In this document: piece by piece, positions 43,608-52,182 of the stretch
Numbering within the stretch: the first letter of the stretch is position 1
How the letters are laid out: each line of letters begins with the position of its first letter
Source of the DNA: Oscillospiraceae bacterium
GTDB lineage: Bacteria > Bacillota > Clostridia > Oscillospirales > Oscillospiraceae
Length of the DNA stretch: 64,000 nucleotides
Assembly: GCA_021771635.1 (NCBI GenBank)
Contig: JAETOQ010000003.1
Span: forward strand, 1-64,000
Direction of reading: 5' to 3'
Notes under the pieces: generated by a model
The model's input: the letters and a program-made list of their open reading frames with translations, nothing else
Told to the model about the DNA's origin: nothing
The model's database searches: none
Position numbers and translations under genes: made by a program

Positions 43608-44996
43608 TTGAAAACATCCAAATTCCGTATGCCCACCGCCTACACCATTTTGTTTCTGCTGATCATTCTGGTGGCGATCGCCACATGGCTGATTCCGGCG
43701 GGCGCTTATGAGTATGTGGACGGTGTGCCGGTGGCAGGGACCTACCACACGGTGGAGCCCAATCCACAGGGCGTGGGCGATGTGCTGAAGGCCGCGTTCT
43801 CCGGCTTTTACGACGCTGTGGACGTCTGCGTCTTTATCCTGATGGTGGGCGGCTTCCTGGGCGTGGTGATGAAAACCGGCGCTGTGGACGCGGGCGTCAG
43901 CAGCACCATCCGCCTGCTGGACAACAAGGAGAAGTGGCTCATCCCCATTCTGATGCTGCTCTTCGGCCTGGGCGGCACCACCTACGGCATGTGGGAGGAG
44001 ACCATGGCCTTCTATCCGCTGCTGATCCCGGTGTTCCTGGCCGCGGGATACGATGCGGTGGTGGGCATCTCCGTGATCCTGCTGGGGGCCGGCGCGGGCA
44101 TCATCAGCTCCACGGTGAATCCCTTTGCAACGGGTATCGCGGCGGGCTTTGCCGGGGTGTCCCTGGGAGAGGGCATTTTGCTCCGTGTCCTCCAGTGGAT
44201 CGTGTTTGAGGGCGCGGCCATCTGGTTCGTCATGGCCTACGCCGCCAAGGTGAAGAAAAATCCCTCCAAGTCCGTGGTGGGTGTTGGCGCGGGCAAGATC
44301 AAGGTGGCCATGGATGAGACCGTGCCCTTCACTGTCCGGCGCAAGGTCATTATGGTCCTGTTCACCCTGACATTTCTGGTGATGATCTACGGCGTCATCC
44401 CCTTTGACGAAATGGGACTGCCCCTGCCGGTTTTGGGTTGGTGGTTCCCGGAGCTGTCCGCTCTGTTTCTGGTGGCGGGCATCATCATCGGCTTCATCGA
44501 CGGCCAGCGGGAGGATGAGATCGCCGAGACCTTTGTGGCGGGCTGCGCGGACCTGCTGGGTGTGGCGTTCATCATCGGCATCAGCCGGGGCATCACGGTG
44601 CTGATGAACGATGGCGGCATCACCGACACGGTCCTGCACTGGGGCGAGAACGCCCTGGCGGGGGCGGGACCCATCAGCTTCGTCCTGCTGGTGTATCTGA
44701 TCTATCTGCCCCTGACCATCCTGATCCCCTCCTCCTCGGGCCTTGCCACCCTGTCGGTGCCCATCATGGCACCCCTGGGCAAGTTCGCCGGAGTGGGGGG
44801 AGACCTGGTGGTGACGGCGTTCCAGTCCGCCTCCGGCCTGGTGAACATCATCACCCCCACGGCGGCAGTGGTGATGGGCGCCCTGGCCCTGGGCCATGTG
44901 CCCTACGACCGCTGGGTCAAGTATGTGTGGAAGCTGATCCTATATTTCCTGCTGCTGACCATGGTGTTTTTGATCGTGGGCGTCTGGCTGGGGTAG
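43608..44996 (+). CDS. YfcC family transporter, likely basic amino acid antiporter
   Basis: A 462-residue membrane protein with ~11-12 helices. It starts with TTG at 43608 (KTSKFRMPTAYTILF), and GGAGGGG lies upstream. Conserved loops include FGLGGTTYGMWEETMAFYPLLIP and SSSGLATLSVPIMAPLG. YfcC/ArcD2-type carriers exchange arginine and ornithine in ADI clusters. The position directly after arcA and an OCT gene supports arginine/ornithine antiport here. It ends the operon. Confidence 0.9.
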   Translation: MKTSKFRMPTAYTILFLLIILVAIATWLIPAGAYEYVDGVPVAGTYHTVEPNPQGVGDVLKAAFSGFYDAVDVCVFILMVGGFLGVVMKTGAVDAGVSSTIRLLDNKEKWLIPILMLLFGLGGTTYGMWEETMAFYPLLIPVFLAAGYDAVVGISVILLGAGAGIISSTVNPFATGIAAGFAGVSLGEGILLRVLQWIVFEGAAIWFVMAYAAKVKKNPSKSVVGVGAGKIKVAMDETVPFTVRRKVIMVLFTLTFLVMIYGVIPFDEMGLPLPVLGWWFPELSALFLVAGIIIGFIDGQREDEIAETFVAGCADLLGVAFIIGISRGITVLMNDGGITDTVLHWGENALAGAGPISFVLLVYLIYLPLTILIPSSSGLATLSVPIMAPLGKFAGVGGDLVVTAFQSASGLVNIITPTAAVVMGALALGHVPYDRWVKYVWKLILYFLLLTMVFLIVGVWLG

Positions 44997-45122
44997 GAGA
45001 CAGATATCCACGCCGGCCAACGAAGCACTGCCGGCAAAAGAGACTGCCTGCGGATGCCATACCGGACGCGGAAAAGGACGGGCGGGAAGCGGCCGCTTTT
45101 TGCCCATCCTTCTTTGCAGCAA

Positions 45123-45179
45123 GATCGCCGTCAAGGACTCGAAGCGCAAAGCGCGTCCTTGACGGCGGTCTCTGTTTTT
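45123..45179 (+). terminator. Terminator of the arginine deiminase operon
   Basis: A 16-bp stem GATCGCCGTCAAGGAC/GTCCTTGACGGCGGTC is followed by TCTGTTTTTC. Between 44997 and 45354 only this hairpin and AT-rich sequence are seen; the ORF at 44927-45358 is a shadow. Confidence 0.75.
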
Positions 45180-45354
45180 CGCGGCGGGCGGCGCTATACA
45201 GTGGATACGAGGAAAAAGCGAATATTCATCTTGATATTCATACTGCACTGGTAAAAATAGACAAGAAAGCCAAAAATAATACTGATATTCGAGGGGGATT
45301 TCTGGCAGGACAGAGAAAGCGGCCAAATAAATATACATTTTTTTTGAAAAAGTA

Positions 45355-45383
45355 TTGACATTGAGGGTGCGGCGTGATAAGGT
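45355..45383 (+). promoter_or_regulatory. Promoter of the amino acid ABC importer operon
   Basis: TTGACA (45355-45360) and TAAGGT (45378-45383) are spaced by 17 bp. The ~90-nt leader holds GGGAGG/CCCTCC and CTCCC/GGGGAG self-complementary blocks, so folding may affect the ribosome site. Confidence 0.6.
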
Positions 45384-45483
45384 ATCCACAGTCAAAGGGA
45401 GGAAAACATTCCCTCCTGGCGGCATTTGGAATTGACTCTCCCTCAAAAGGGGAGGAAACTTATTGGAAAAGGAAGATCGTATT

Positions 45484-46350
45484 ATGAAAAAGCTGTTTGC
45501 ACTGTTGCTGACACTGGCAATGGTCCTGTCTCTGGCCGCCTGCGGCGGCAAGGAAGAACCCGCCCCCGACACCCAGGAGCCCAGCGGCACCGAGGAACCC
45601 ACCGAGACCGCCATCACCACCGTCGTTGACGGTGTGCTGACTGTGGCTACCAGCCCCGACTTTGCCCCCTATGAGTTCTATGCCGTGGACGAGAGCGGCA
45701 ATGCCAACCTGGCGGGCTTCGATATGGCCCTGGCTCAGTACATCGCCGACTACCTGGGTCTGGAGCTGGACGTCATCCCCATGGACTTTGACGGTGTGCT
45801 GAGCGAAGTCACCGCCGGCAACGTGGACCTGGGCATGGCCGGTCTGTCTCCCGATCCTGACCGTATGGAGGCCATGGACTTCTCCGACATCTACTATATG
45901 GGCGGCCAGTCCCTGGTGGTCACCCAGGACAACAAGGACAAGTGGTCCGCGCTGGAGGATCTGAACGATCCCTCTCTGAGCATCGGCGCGCAGCTGGGCT
46001 CTATCCAGTATGACCTGGCGGTGGAAAACACCCCCGACGCCAACATCGTTCAGCTGGCCAAAGTGACCGATGTGGTCTCCGAACTGCTGGGCGGCAAGCT
46101 GGACGCCGGCTTCATCGAGACCGTTGTGGCCGAGAGCTATGCCAAGAACTATCCCGACCTGTATATTGCCTTTGACGTCCCCTATGAGGTGGAGGGTTCT
46201 TCCATCGGCGTTGTGAAGAACAACGAGGCGCTGCTGGCCGGCGTCAATGAGGCCATCGCCGCCGCTCTGGCTGACGGCTCCATGGACAATTTCGTGGCCG
46301 AGGCCAATGAGCTGGCTTCCGGCGACATCATTGAGGGCCTGGTCGACTGA
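45484..46350 (+). CDS. Amino acid ABC transporter substrate-binding lipoprotein (family 3)
   Basis: A 288-residue protein starting MKKLFALLLTLAM at 45484. The lipobox SLAAC anchors it outside the membrane. After a Glu/Pro/Thr linker comes the type 3 solute-binding fold: LTVATSPDFAPYEFYAVDESG, GFDMALAQYIADYLG and VTAGNVDLGMAGLSPDPDR. It binds a polar or charged amino acid, possibly arginine given the upstream operon. Permease and ATPase genes follow. Confidence 0.94.
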   Translation: MKKLFALLLTLAMVLSLAACGGKEEPAPDTQEPSGTEEPTETAITTVVDGVLTVATSPDFAPYEFYAVDESGNANLAGFDMALAQYIADYLGLELDVIPMDFDGVLSEVTAGNVDLGMAGLSPDPDRMEAMDFSDIYYMGGQSLVVTQDNKDKWSALEDLNDPSLSIGAQLGSIQYDLAVENTPDANIVQLAKVTDVVSELLGGKLDAGFIETVVAESYAKNYPDLYIAFDVPYEVEGSSIGVVKNNEALLAGVNEAIAAALADGSMDNFVAEANELASGDIIEGLVD

Positions 46351-46449
46351 TCCCTCTGCACATTCTGGCATGTATTCCGCAATTCCTCCCCGTAAGCGCA
46401 CGGGGAGGAATTGCGCGTTCAAGAAAGAGACCCCGAAAGGAGTTGCGCG

Positions 46450-47235
46450 ATGAAAATTTCTGCGGCAGGCTTTGAAAAGGTATGGCAGTACTCTCAGATG
46501 TTTAAGGAGGGTATGCTCTGTACCGTCTATCTCTCTCTGTTTACGGTCATCCTCGGCTTTTTGCTGGCCCTGGTGCTGGCCACCATGCGAATGACCAACT
46601 TCCGTCCCTTCCGGGCCCTGGGATTGGACAAGGACGGACATCTCCGGGACGGCGGCTTTCTGCTGGCCCTGAGCAAGTTCAATCCCATCGCGTTTATTGC
46701 CACCGTCTATGTGGAGGTCGTCCGCGCCACGCCTATGCTGGTGCAGCTCTTCATCGTGTACCAGGTGGTCTTCAATAAGAATGTCATCCGGCTCCCCTCG
46801 GTGACGGTTCTGGGTTTTCTCCGGCTGGACCGGTTTCTGCCCGGCGTCATCGCCCTGGCCCTGAACTCCGGCGCCTACCTGTCCGAGATCATCCGGGCGG
46901 GCATCCAGTCCATTGACGGCGGCCAGACCGAGGCGGCCCGCTCTCTGGGCCTGACACAGGGACAGAATATGATCCATATCGTGCTGCCCCAGGCCATCAA
47001 GAACATTCTGCCGGCCATCGGCAACGAATTTGTCACCATCATCAAGGAATCCGCCATCACCTACACCATCGGCGTTCAGGACCTGATGGCCGCGGTGAAG
47101 GCGGCCCAGGCGGGGACCTTCCTGGTGCTGGAACCGCTGCTGGTGGTGGCGGCCATGTACTTCTGCCTGACGTTCCCCACCTCCAAGGTCATTGCTTACT
47201 TTGAAAGGAGAATGAGCCGTGGCGACAAGAGATAG
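46450..47235 (+). CDS. Amino acid ABC transporter permease
   Basis: A 261-residue HisM/GlnP-type permease from the ATG at 46450, with GAAAGGAG 8 nt upstream. It has ~5 helices, and the EAA loop [32 protein letters not shown] contacts the ATPase. It overlaps the ATPase gene by 17 bp, showing translational coupling. It lies 99 bp after the binding-protein gene, with a GGGGAGGAATT/AATTCCTCCCC hairpin between them that could set unequal expression. Confidence 0.94.
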   Translation: MKISAAGFEKVWQYSQMFKEGMLCTVYLSLFTVILGFLLALVLATMRMTNFRPFRALGLDKDGHLRDGGFLLALSKFNPIAFIATVYVEVVRATPMLVQLFIVYQVVFNKNVIRLPSVTVLGFLRLDRFLPGVIALALNSGAYLSEIIRAGIQSIDGGQTEAARSLGLTQGQNMIHIVLPQAIKNILPAIGNEFVTIIKESAITYTIGVQDLMAAVKAAQAGTFLVLEPLLVVAAMYFCLTFPTSKVIAYFERRMSRGDKR

Positions 47236-47995
47236 TCTGATCCAGGTCACCGACTTGAAGAAACACTACAACAAAGGCGCCATCAAGGCTCTGGACGGCG
47301 TCACTGTGGATATCAACCGGGGCGACGTGATGGTGGTCATCGGCCCCTCCGGCTCCGGCAAGTCCACCTTCCTCCGCAGCCTGAATCTGCTGGAGGAACC
47401 CACCGGCGGCTCCATCGTGTTCGACGGCGTGGATATCACCAAGAAAAAGACGCGGAACGCCGAGGGAAAGATGGTCAAGCTGGACATCGACCAGCACCGC
47501 CAGAAGATGGGCATGGTGTTCCAGCACTTCAACCTGTTTCCCCACATGACCATTCTGGACAACATGACACTGGCCCCCATCAAGGTCAAGCATATGGACC
47601 GGGCCGCCGCCGAGGAAAAGGCTCTGGCCCTGCTGGACCGGGTGGGTCTGAAAGACCGTGCCGGGGCGTATCCCATCCAGCTCTCCGGCGGCCAGAAGCA
47701 GCGGGTGGCCATCGTCCGGGCCCTTGCCATGGAGCCGGAGGTCATGCTGTTTGATGAGCCCACCTCCGCTCTGGACCCCGAGATGGTGGGCGAGGTATTG
47801 GAGGTCATGAAGCAGCTGGCTCATGATGGCATGACCATGGTGGTGGTCACCCATGAGATGGGCTTTGCCCGGGAGGTGGGCAGCCGTGTGCTGTTCATGG
47901 CGGACGGCAAGCTGCTGGAGGAGGGTGCGCCGGCGGACATCTTCGGCAATCCCCAGCACCCCAGACTGCAGGACTTTCTGAGCAAGGTACTTTGA
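47219..47995 (+). CDS. Amino acid ABC transporter ATP-binding protein (GlnQ type)
   Basis: A 258-residue ATPase with a GTG start inside the permease gene and AAAGGAG upstream. Walker A is GPSGSGKST, the signature [10 protein letters not shown], Walker [13 protein letters not shown] and the switch [10 protein letters not shown]. An 18-residue insert after the A domain ([18 protein letters not shown]) is longer than in most GlnQ proteins. It powers uptake by the preceding permease and binding protein. Confidence 0.95.
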   Translation: MATRDSLIQVTDLKKHYNKGAIKALDGVTVDINRGDVMVVIGPSGSGKSTFLRSLNLLEEPTGGSIVFDGVDITKKKTRNAEGKMVKLDIDQHRQKMGMVFQHFNLFPHMTILDNMTLAPIKVKHMDRAAAEEKALALLDRVGLKDRAGAYPIQLSGGQKQRVAIVRALAMEPEVMLFDEPTSALDPEMVGEVLEVMKQLAHDGMTMVVVTHEMGFAREVGSRVLFMADGKLLEEGAPADIFGNPQHPRLQDFLSKVL

Positions 47996-47999
47996 TCTC

Positions 48000-48290
48000 G
48001 AGGGGGGAGCGGGCTATCACCGTTGCGGCATTACGATTCCCGGCCCTTATCAGGGCCGCCAATCGTGCCGCTGCCTCAAAAGCGGTTCGCTTCATCCGCC
48101 GCTGGCGGCGCTTCACCGCTTTCCCCTCGACCTCCCCCTCGCACCAGTGACATCGGTCACTGGTGGACGCCGCCCAAGGAGGCTGAGTCAATGTATTTTT
48201 GCCAGGTACAGAAGGTGAATTGCCCCAAGGGGCAAGAGAAGCCCCTCTGGAGGGCGCCCTGACAAAAATGATTTCAAATTTTTATCGTGC
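48000..48290. repeat. Hairpin mosaic after the amino acid ABC operon
   Basis: A row of inverted repeats fills the gap. They are CGAGGGGG..CCCCTCG, CGGCCCT-TATC-AGGGCCG, GCGGT..ACCGC blocks around GCCGCTGGCGGC, CACCAGTGACATCGGTCACTGGTG and TTGCCCCAAGGGGCAA. The final part sits between TTTTTGCCAGG and CCTGACAAAAA. No gene is supported. Confidence 0.65.
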
Positions 48291-48302
48291 AAAAATACTG
48301 AC

Positions 48303-48333
48303 AAGGGCACGCACGAAAGTGCGTGCCCTTTTT
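48303..48333 (+). terminator. Terminator before the M20 amidohydrolase gene
   Basis: The perfect stem AAGGGCACGCAC-GAAA-GTGCGTGCCCTT is followed by TTT. It ends the amino acid ABC operon and separates it from the M20 gene. Confidence 0.9.
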
Positions 48334-48371
48334 CACAAACTGGACCAATATTATAGAGAGGTGTTGTCATC

Positions 48372-49814
48372 ATGATAAAAGAAAAGCAGGCGGCTATCCG
48401 TGCCGTTGCGGAAAAAGCGGGCCTGGTGGCGGAAGTGGCGGACCACATCTGGGAATATGCCGAGTTGTCCCTCCAGGAGGAGAAGTCCGCCGCACTGTAC
48501 TGCGAGGTGCTGGAGCGGGAGGGCTTTGCCGTGGAGAAGGGGATCTGCAACATTCCCACGGCGTTTTCCGCGTCCTATGGCAGCGGGCGGCCCATCATCG
48601 GCATCCTGGCGGAGTATGACGCCCTGTCCGGCCTGTCCCAGAAGGCGGGCAGCGTGGAGCGGGAGGAGCTGGTTCCCGGCGGCTGCGGCCATGGCTGCGG
48701 ACACAATCTGCTGGGCGCCGGGGCTTTTGCCGCGGCGCTCGGAGTCAAAGCCTATCTGGAAATGACGAAGCAGCCCGGGACCGTGGTGCTCTACGGCTGC
48801 CCCGGCGAGGAGGGCGGTGCCGCCAAGGCGTTCATGGCCCGGGACGGCCTGTGGTACGGCCTGGACGCGGCTCTGACCTGGCACCCGGAGGACACCAACG
48901 AGGTGGTCACCGGCTCCACCAACTCCTGCATCCAGACCCAGTACAAATTCACCGGCGTGGCAGCCCATGCCGCCGGGGACCCGGACCGGGGCCGCAGCGC
49001 CCTGGACGCTGTGGAGCTGATGAACATCGGCGTCCAGTTCCTGCGGGAGCACATGTCCTCCAAGGCCCGCATCCATTACGCCATCACCGACGCCGGCGGC
49101 CGCAGCCCCAACGTGGTCCAGCCCCGGGCCAGCGTGCTGTATATGGTCCGGTCCAACCACGTGGCGGAGGCGGTGGAGCTGCAGAAGCGGGTGGACCAAA
49201 TCGCGGAGGGCGCGGCGCTGATGACGGGGACCACCTTTGAAAAGCAGTTTATCGACGGCCTGGCGGACACGGTGACGAATCACACGCTGGAGACGCTGCT
49301 TCACCGGAACTTCACGGAGCTGGGCGTGCCCGGCTATACGGCGGAAGAGCACACCTTTGCCGACGCACTGGCAGAGACTTATCCCGGCAGCGATAGCATA
49401 CCGGGCATCGGCGCCCAGTATGACGCCACTTACGGGGAACAGGCCAAAGCCCTGCGGGCCAAGGCCGGCCACGCCATGAACGACTTTCTGCTGCCGCTGT
49501 ATCAGGGGGAGGCGTTCCAGCCCGGCTCCACCGATGTGGGCGACGTCAGCTGGCAGACGCCCACGGCCCAGATCCATGTGGCGGCGTGGCCCAACGGCTG
49601 TCCCGGCCACAGCTGGCAGAATGTCTCCTGCGGCCGGACGGACATCGGCCATAAGGCTGCCCTCCACGCCGGAAAGGTGCTGGCGGCGGCCGCCATCGAC
49701 CTGCTGGCGGACCCGTCGCTGCTGACAGCGGCTCGGGCAGAGTTCCAAAAGCGGACGGAGACAGGCTATACCTGCCCCACTCCGGCGGATGCCGTGCCGG
49801 TGGTCCCGGACTGA
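48372..49814 (+). CDS. M20 family amidohydrolase (AbgB-like aminoacyl hydrolase)
   Basis: A 480-residue metallohydrolase. The metal-site motifs are GGCGHGCGHNLLGAG near 105 and GCPGEEGGAAKAF near 138. The lid/dimerisation domain follows (FTGVAAHAAGDPDRGRSALDAVEL). AbgB relatives cleave p-aminobenzoyl-glutamate or N-acylated amino acids. Its position after an amino acid importer suggests release of amino acids from acylated or peptide forms. The stop codon TGA begins the composite repeat that follows. Confidence 0.92.
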   Translation: MIKEKQAAIRAVAEKAGLVAEVADHIWEYAELSLQEEKSAALYCEVLEREGFAVEKGICNIPTAFSASYGSGRPIIGILAEYDALSGLSQKAGSVEREELVPGGCGHGCGHNLLGAGAFAAALGVKAYLEMTKQPGTVVLYGCPGEEGGAAKAFMARDGLWYGLDAALTWHPEDTNEVVTGSTNSCIQTQYKFTGVAAHAAGDPDRGRSALDAVELMNIGVQFLREHMSSKARIHYAITDAGGRSPNVVQPRASVLYMVRSNHVAEAVELQKRVDQIAEGAALMTGTTFEKQFIDGLADTVTNHTLETLLHRNFTELGVPGYTAEEHTFADALAETYPGSDSIPGIGAQYDATYGEQAKALRAKAGHAMNDFLLPLYQGEAFQPGSTDVGDVSWQTPTAQIHVAAWPNGCPGHSWQNVSCGRTDIGHKAALHAGKVLAAAAIDLLADPSLLTAARAEFQKRTETGYTCPTPADAVPVVPD

Positions 49815-50134
49815 TACGATTCTTCCGCAGAAAATAGATATTTTCTGCGGAAGAAGGCGTCGCTAAGCGCGCCGCCCATTTGTGCCACAGGCACAAATGC
49901 CGTCGAACCTGTATTCACAACCGTTGAACGCCGCCTGAGGGGCCTTTTTCCCGCCATACGGCGTCGCTTTCCTTTGCCATACGTCAGTATGGCTGCGGAA
50001 AATCTCCTTGTCTGACGAGAAAGATCCTCGTCCATCCAGCATTCCCCGGTTATGAATACAGGTTCTAAGACTTCAACGCGCCTTCGGCGCTATAAAAAGC
50101 AAACTTCGTCTACTTTTTAATGAAGTCTAGTATG
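49812..50134. repeat. Composite hairpin repeat B, copy 1, interrupted by MITE copy 3
   Basis: From TGATACGATTCTTCCGCAG to GAAGTCTAGTATG the sequence is the reverse complement of 57191-57360 with few changes. Its modules are TTCTTCCGCAGAAAATA/TATTTTCTGCGGAAGAA, TTTGTGCC/GGCACAAA, CGCGCCTTCGGCGC and GACTTCA..TGAAGTC. At ATGCCGTC the 161-bp MITE-like element is inserted. The other copy reads straight through there (ATGCCGTCTCATAAGAC). This is direct evidence that the element moves. Confidence 0.85.
49905..50065. repeat. MITE-like repeat, copy 3 (inside composite repeat B)
   Basis: GAACCTGTATTCACAACCG at the left and CGGTTATGAATACAGGTTC at the right form the terminal inverted repeats. The interior matches copies 1 and 2. 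Relative to the empty site at 57191-57360, three bases (TCA) are missing at the junction and no target duplication is evident. Confidence 0.88.
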
Positions 50135-50141
50135 AAAGCAG

Positions 50142-50172
50142 ATCCCCCGTGTGCCGGCACGGGGGATTTTTT
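50142..50172 (+). terminator. Terminator upstream of the purine permease gene
   Basis: ATCCCCCGTG-TGCCGG-CACGGGGGAT is followed by TTTTTT. It probably ends M20 gene transcription past the repeat. A weak TATGAT -10 for the permease lies at ~50253. Confidence 0.8.
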
Positions 50173-50290
50173 ATGGGCCGCGTGAATACATACAAATATT
50201 TATTTTGGAAAACAAAAATTTTGTTTGCTTTTACGGGGAAATGTGCTATGATAGAGAGGTATCCCAAAAACCTGTAAGGAGGCGTTTCCC

Positions 50291-51646
50291 ATGAAGACCC
50301 CAGCGTCCAGCCGGGACCTGCTGTTCCAGTTCCATGGTGTCCCGCCCTTTGGCACATCCGTATCCCTGGCCCTTCAGCATCTGGTGGCCATGATCGTAGG
50401 CTGCGTGACGCCGCCGATCATCATCGCCGGAGCCATCGGCCTCTCCCAGGCGGACCGGGTATTGCTGATCCAGGCGTCTCTGGTGATGTCCGCCGTGTCC
50501 ACGCTGCTGCAGCTCTTTCCCATTGGGAAGCGGTTTGGCTCCGGCCTGCCGGTGATCCTGGGTGTCAGCTTTGCCTATGTACCCAGCATGCAGGCCATCG
50601 CCGCCTCCGGCGGAGGTGTGTCCGCCATCGCGGGCGCCATGCTGGTGGGCGGCCTGGTGGCGATCGTCGTGGGTGTGTTTGTGAAGAAGATCCGCCTGCT
50701 GTTTCCGCCGGTCATCACCGGAACGGTGGTGTTCACCATCGGACTGTCCCTGTATCCCACCGCCATCAACTACATGGCGGGCGGCACCGCCAATACCTAC
50801 GAGGCCGTTACGGCCAAGGGTCTGACGGAGGCGCTGGTGTACGGCTCCTGGCAGAACTGGCTGGTGGCGGCGCTGACGCTGACGGTGGTCATGATCCTGA
50901 ACAACCACGGCAAGGGGCTGTGCAAGCTGGCGTCCATCCTGCTGGGCATGATCTTTGGCTATATCGTGGCATTGCGCTTCGGCATGGTGAGCTTTGCCGA
51001 CGTGGGGACGGCGGCCTGGTTCTCCCTGCCCCGCCTTCTGCACTTCGGCGTGACCTTTGACTTGCCCAGCTGTGTGGCGGTGGGCCTGCTGTTCGCCATC
51101 AACTCCATTCAGGCCATTGGCGATTTTACCGCCACCACCGTGGGAGGCATGGACCGGGACCCCACGGACAGCGAATTGCAGGGGGGCATCATCGCCTACG
51201 GCGCCAGCAATATCCTGGCGGCGCTGTTCGGCGGACTGCCCACGGCGACCTATTCCCAGAACGTGGGCATCGTCAGCACCAATAAGGTGGTGAACCGGAC
51301 GGTGTTTGCCCTCACCGGGGTTTTTTTGCTGCTGGCGGGCGTGTCGCCCAAGTTCGCGGCTCTGCTGACCACGATCCCTCAGTGTGTGCTGGGCGGCGCC
51401 ACCATCACCGTGTTCTCCACCATTGCCATGACGGGCATGAAGCTCATTGCCTCCCAGGACCTGACGGCCCGGAATACCACCATCGTGGGACTGTCCGCCG
51501 CCCTGGGCGTGGGCATCTCCCAGGCCAGCGCCGCCCTGAGCCAGTTCCCGGACAGCGTGACCATGATCTTTGGAAAATCCCCCGTGGTCATCGCCACCCT
51601 GATGGCGGTGCTGCTGAACCTGATCCTGCCCAAAGAGAAGGCCTGA
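50291..51646 (+). CDS. NCS2 family purine permease (xanthine/uric acid type)
   Basis: A 451-residue membrane carrier with ~12-14 helices. Family signatures are LALQHLVAMIVGCVTPPIIIAG, GLPVILGVSFAYVPSM and the substrate-loop AIGDFTATTVGG near residue 277. Members import xanthine, uric acid or uracil with H+. The QxxxxxVS/TTT type residues are not resolved enough to name the base. GTAAGGAGG precedes the ATG. It stands alone between a terminator and an IS relic. Confidence 0.92.
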   Translation: MKTPASSRDLLFQFHGVPPFGTSVSLALQHLVAMIVGCVTPPIIIAGAIGLSQADRVLLIQASLVMSAVSTLLQLFPIGKRFGSGLPVILGVSFAYVPSMQAIAASGGGVSAIAGAMLVGGLVAIVVGVFVKKIRLLFPPVITGTVVFTIGLSLYPTAINYMAGGTANTYEAVTAKGLTEALVYGSWQNWLVAALTLTVVMILNNHGKGLCKLASILLGMIFGYIVALRFGMVSFADVGTAAWFSLPRLLHFGVTFDLPSCVAVGLLFAINSIQAIGDFTATTVGGMDRDPTDSELQGGIIAYGASNILAALFGGLPTATYSQNVGIVSTNKVVNRTVFALTGVFLLLAGVSPKFAALLTTIPQCVLGGATITVFSTIAMTGMKLIASQDLTARNTTIVGLSAALGVGISQASAALSQFPDSVTMIFGKSPVVIATLMAVLLNLILPKEKA

Positions 51647-51732
51647 GGATGATAGAGCTTTGATAAACCGCCGCTGGGCATGATCAAACGATCATTGCAC
51701 CTGGTAAGATAAAGGTAGGCATTCACAAAAAT

Positions 51733-51770
51733 GAAGTGGCTCCAAAAAGTTAGACAAAAATAGAAGCAAA
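51733..51770. mobile_element. Possible IS3-family terminal fragment
   Basis: The stretch CTCCAAAAAGTTAGACA looks like the outer end common to IS3/IS150 elements. There is no matching other end or orfAB in the window. It lies between the permease gene and a transposase relic. Confidence 0.3.
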
Positions 51771-51782
51771 AATGAGTTAAGC

Positions 51783-51831
51783 AGCTGAAGGGCTTGCCGC
51801 CTGTGCAGAGCAGGCGGCAAGCCCTTCAGCT
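51783..51831. repeat. Perfect 21-bp-stem hairpin
   Basis: AGCTGAAGGGCTTGCCGCCTG and its exact complement flank a 7-nt loop. It may end purine permease transcription, though only TTTG follows, or be part of the adjoining IS relic. Confidence 0.75.
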
Positions 51832-51839
51832 TTGCCTGA

Positions 51840-52019
51840 ATGCGGCGGCTGGTAGAAGAAGTTCAGTGCAAGATCGCCTATTGCGGGTTCTGCGGGTTTG
51901 AACTGGATGACGCCATCCCGGATCACACTGCATTCAGCAAAACCAGGACGCAAAAATGGCAGCAAGGCAGGCCACCGCCGTTCCCGGCATGTGGGTATAC
52001 TGGGAAGCACAATGGATAA
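51840..52019 (+). pseudogene. Truncated IS5/IS1182-type transposase relic
   Basis: A 59-codon frame reads RRLVEEVQCKIAYCGFCGF and DDAIPDHTAFSKTRTQKW. This is the conserved N-terminal region of IS5/IS1182 transposases (RRLxEEVxxNxAYRWFxG, PDHSTFSxxR). The catalytic DDE domain is absent and the frame drifts to a stop, so the element is dead. It was missed by the ORF track. The minus-strand ORF at 51777-52010 is its antisense shadow. Confidence 0.65.
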
Positions 52020-52043
52020 ATCTTAACAGCCATGAATAAATTG

Positions 52044-52072
52044 TTGACGCCTCCCTGCATATGACGTATGCT
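52044..52072 (+). promoter_or_regulatory. argH promoter with palindrome
   Basis: TTGACG (52044-52049) and TATGCT (52067-52072) are spaced by 17 bp. GCATATGACGTATGC (52057-52071) is a 5-bp-arm palindrome over the -10. Upstream, CATGAATAAATTGTT resembles half of an ARG box, so ArgR control is possible but not certain. Confidence 0.6.
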
Positions 52073-52182
52073 TATACAAGCTGGATGCTCAAACAGGCGT
52101 CAGATACATCCGTTCGAAAATATCATGTTTGCGTGATAGCATCTCCGGCGGAATGATTTAAAAATAAAGGAGAAGAACAGCT

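Noticed and set aside
41490-44897. 1135-residue minus-strand ORF across the arginine operon
   Set aside because: Antisense shadow covering arcA, OCT and YfcC genes, whose motifs are all intact.
44927-45358. 143-residue plus-strand ORF after the YfcC gene
   Set aside because: It overlaps the end of YfcC and the operon terminator, and has no ribosome site or domain.
50142-50172. Purine riboswitch before the NCS2 permease
   Set aside because: Only a plain terminator hairpin is visible; the conserved purine aptamer loops are not present.
51777-52010. 77-residue minus-strand ORF near the IS relic
   Set aside because: It is the antisense of the transposase fragment, whose plus-strand frame carries the conserved motif.
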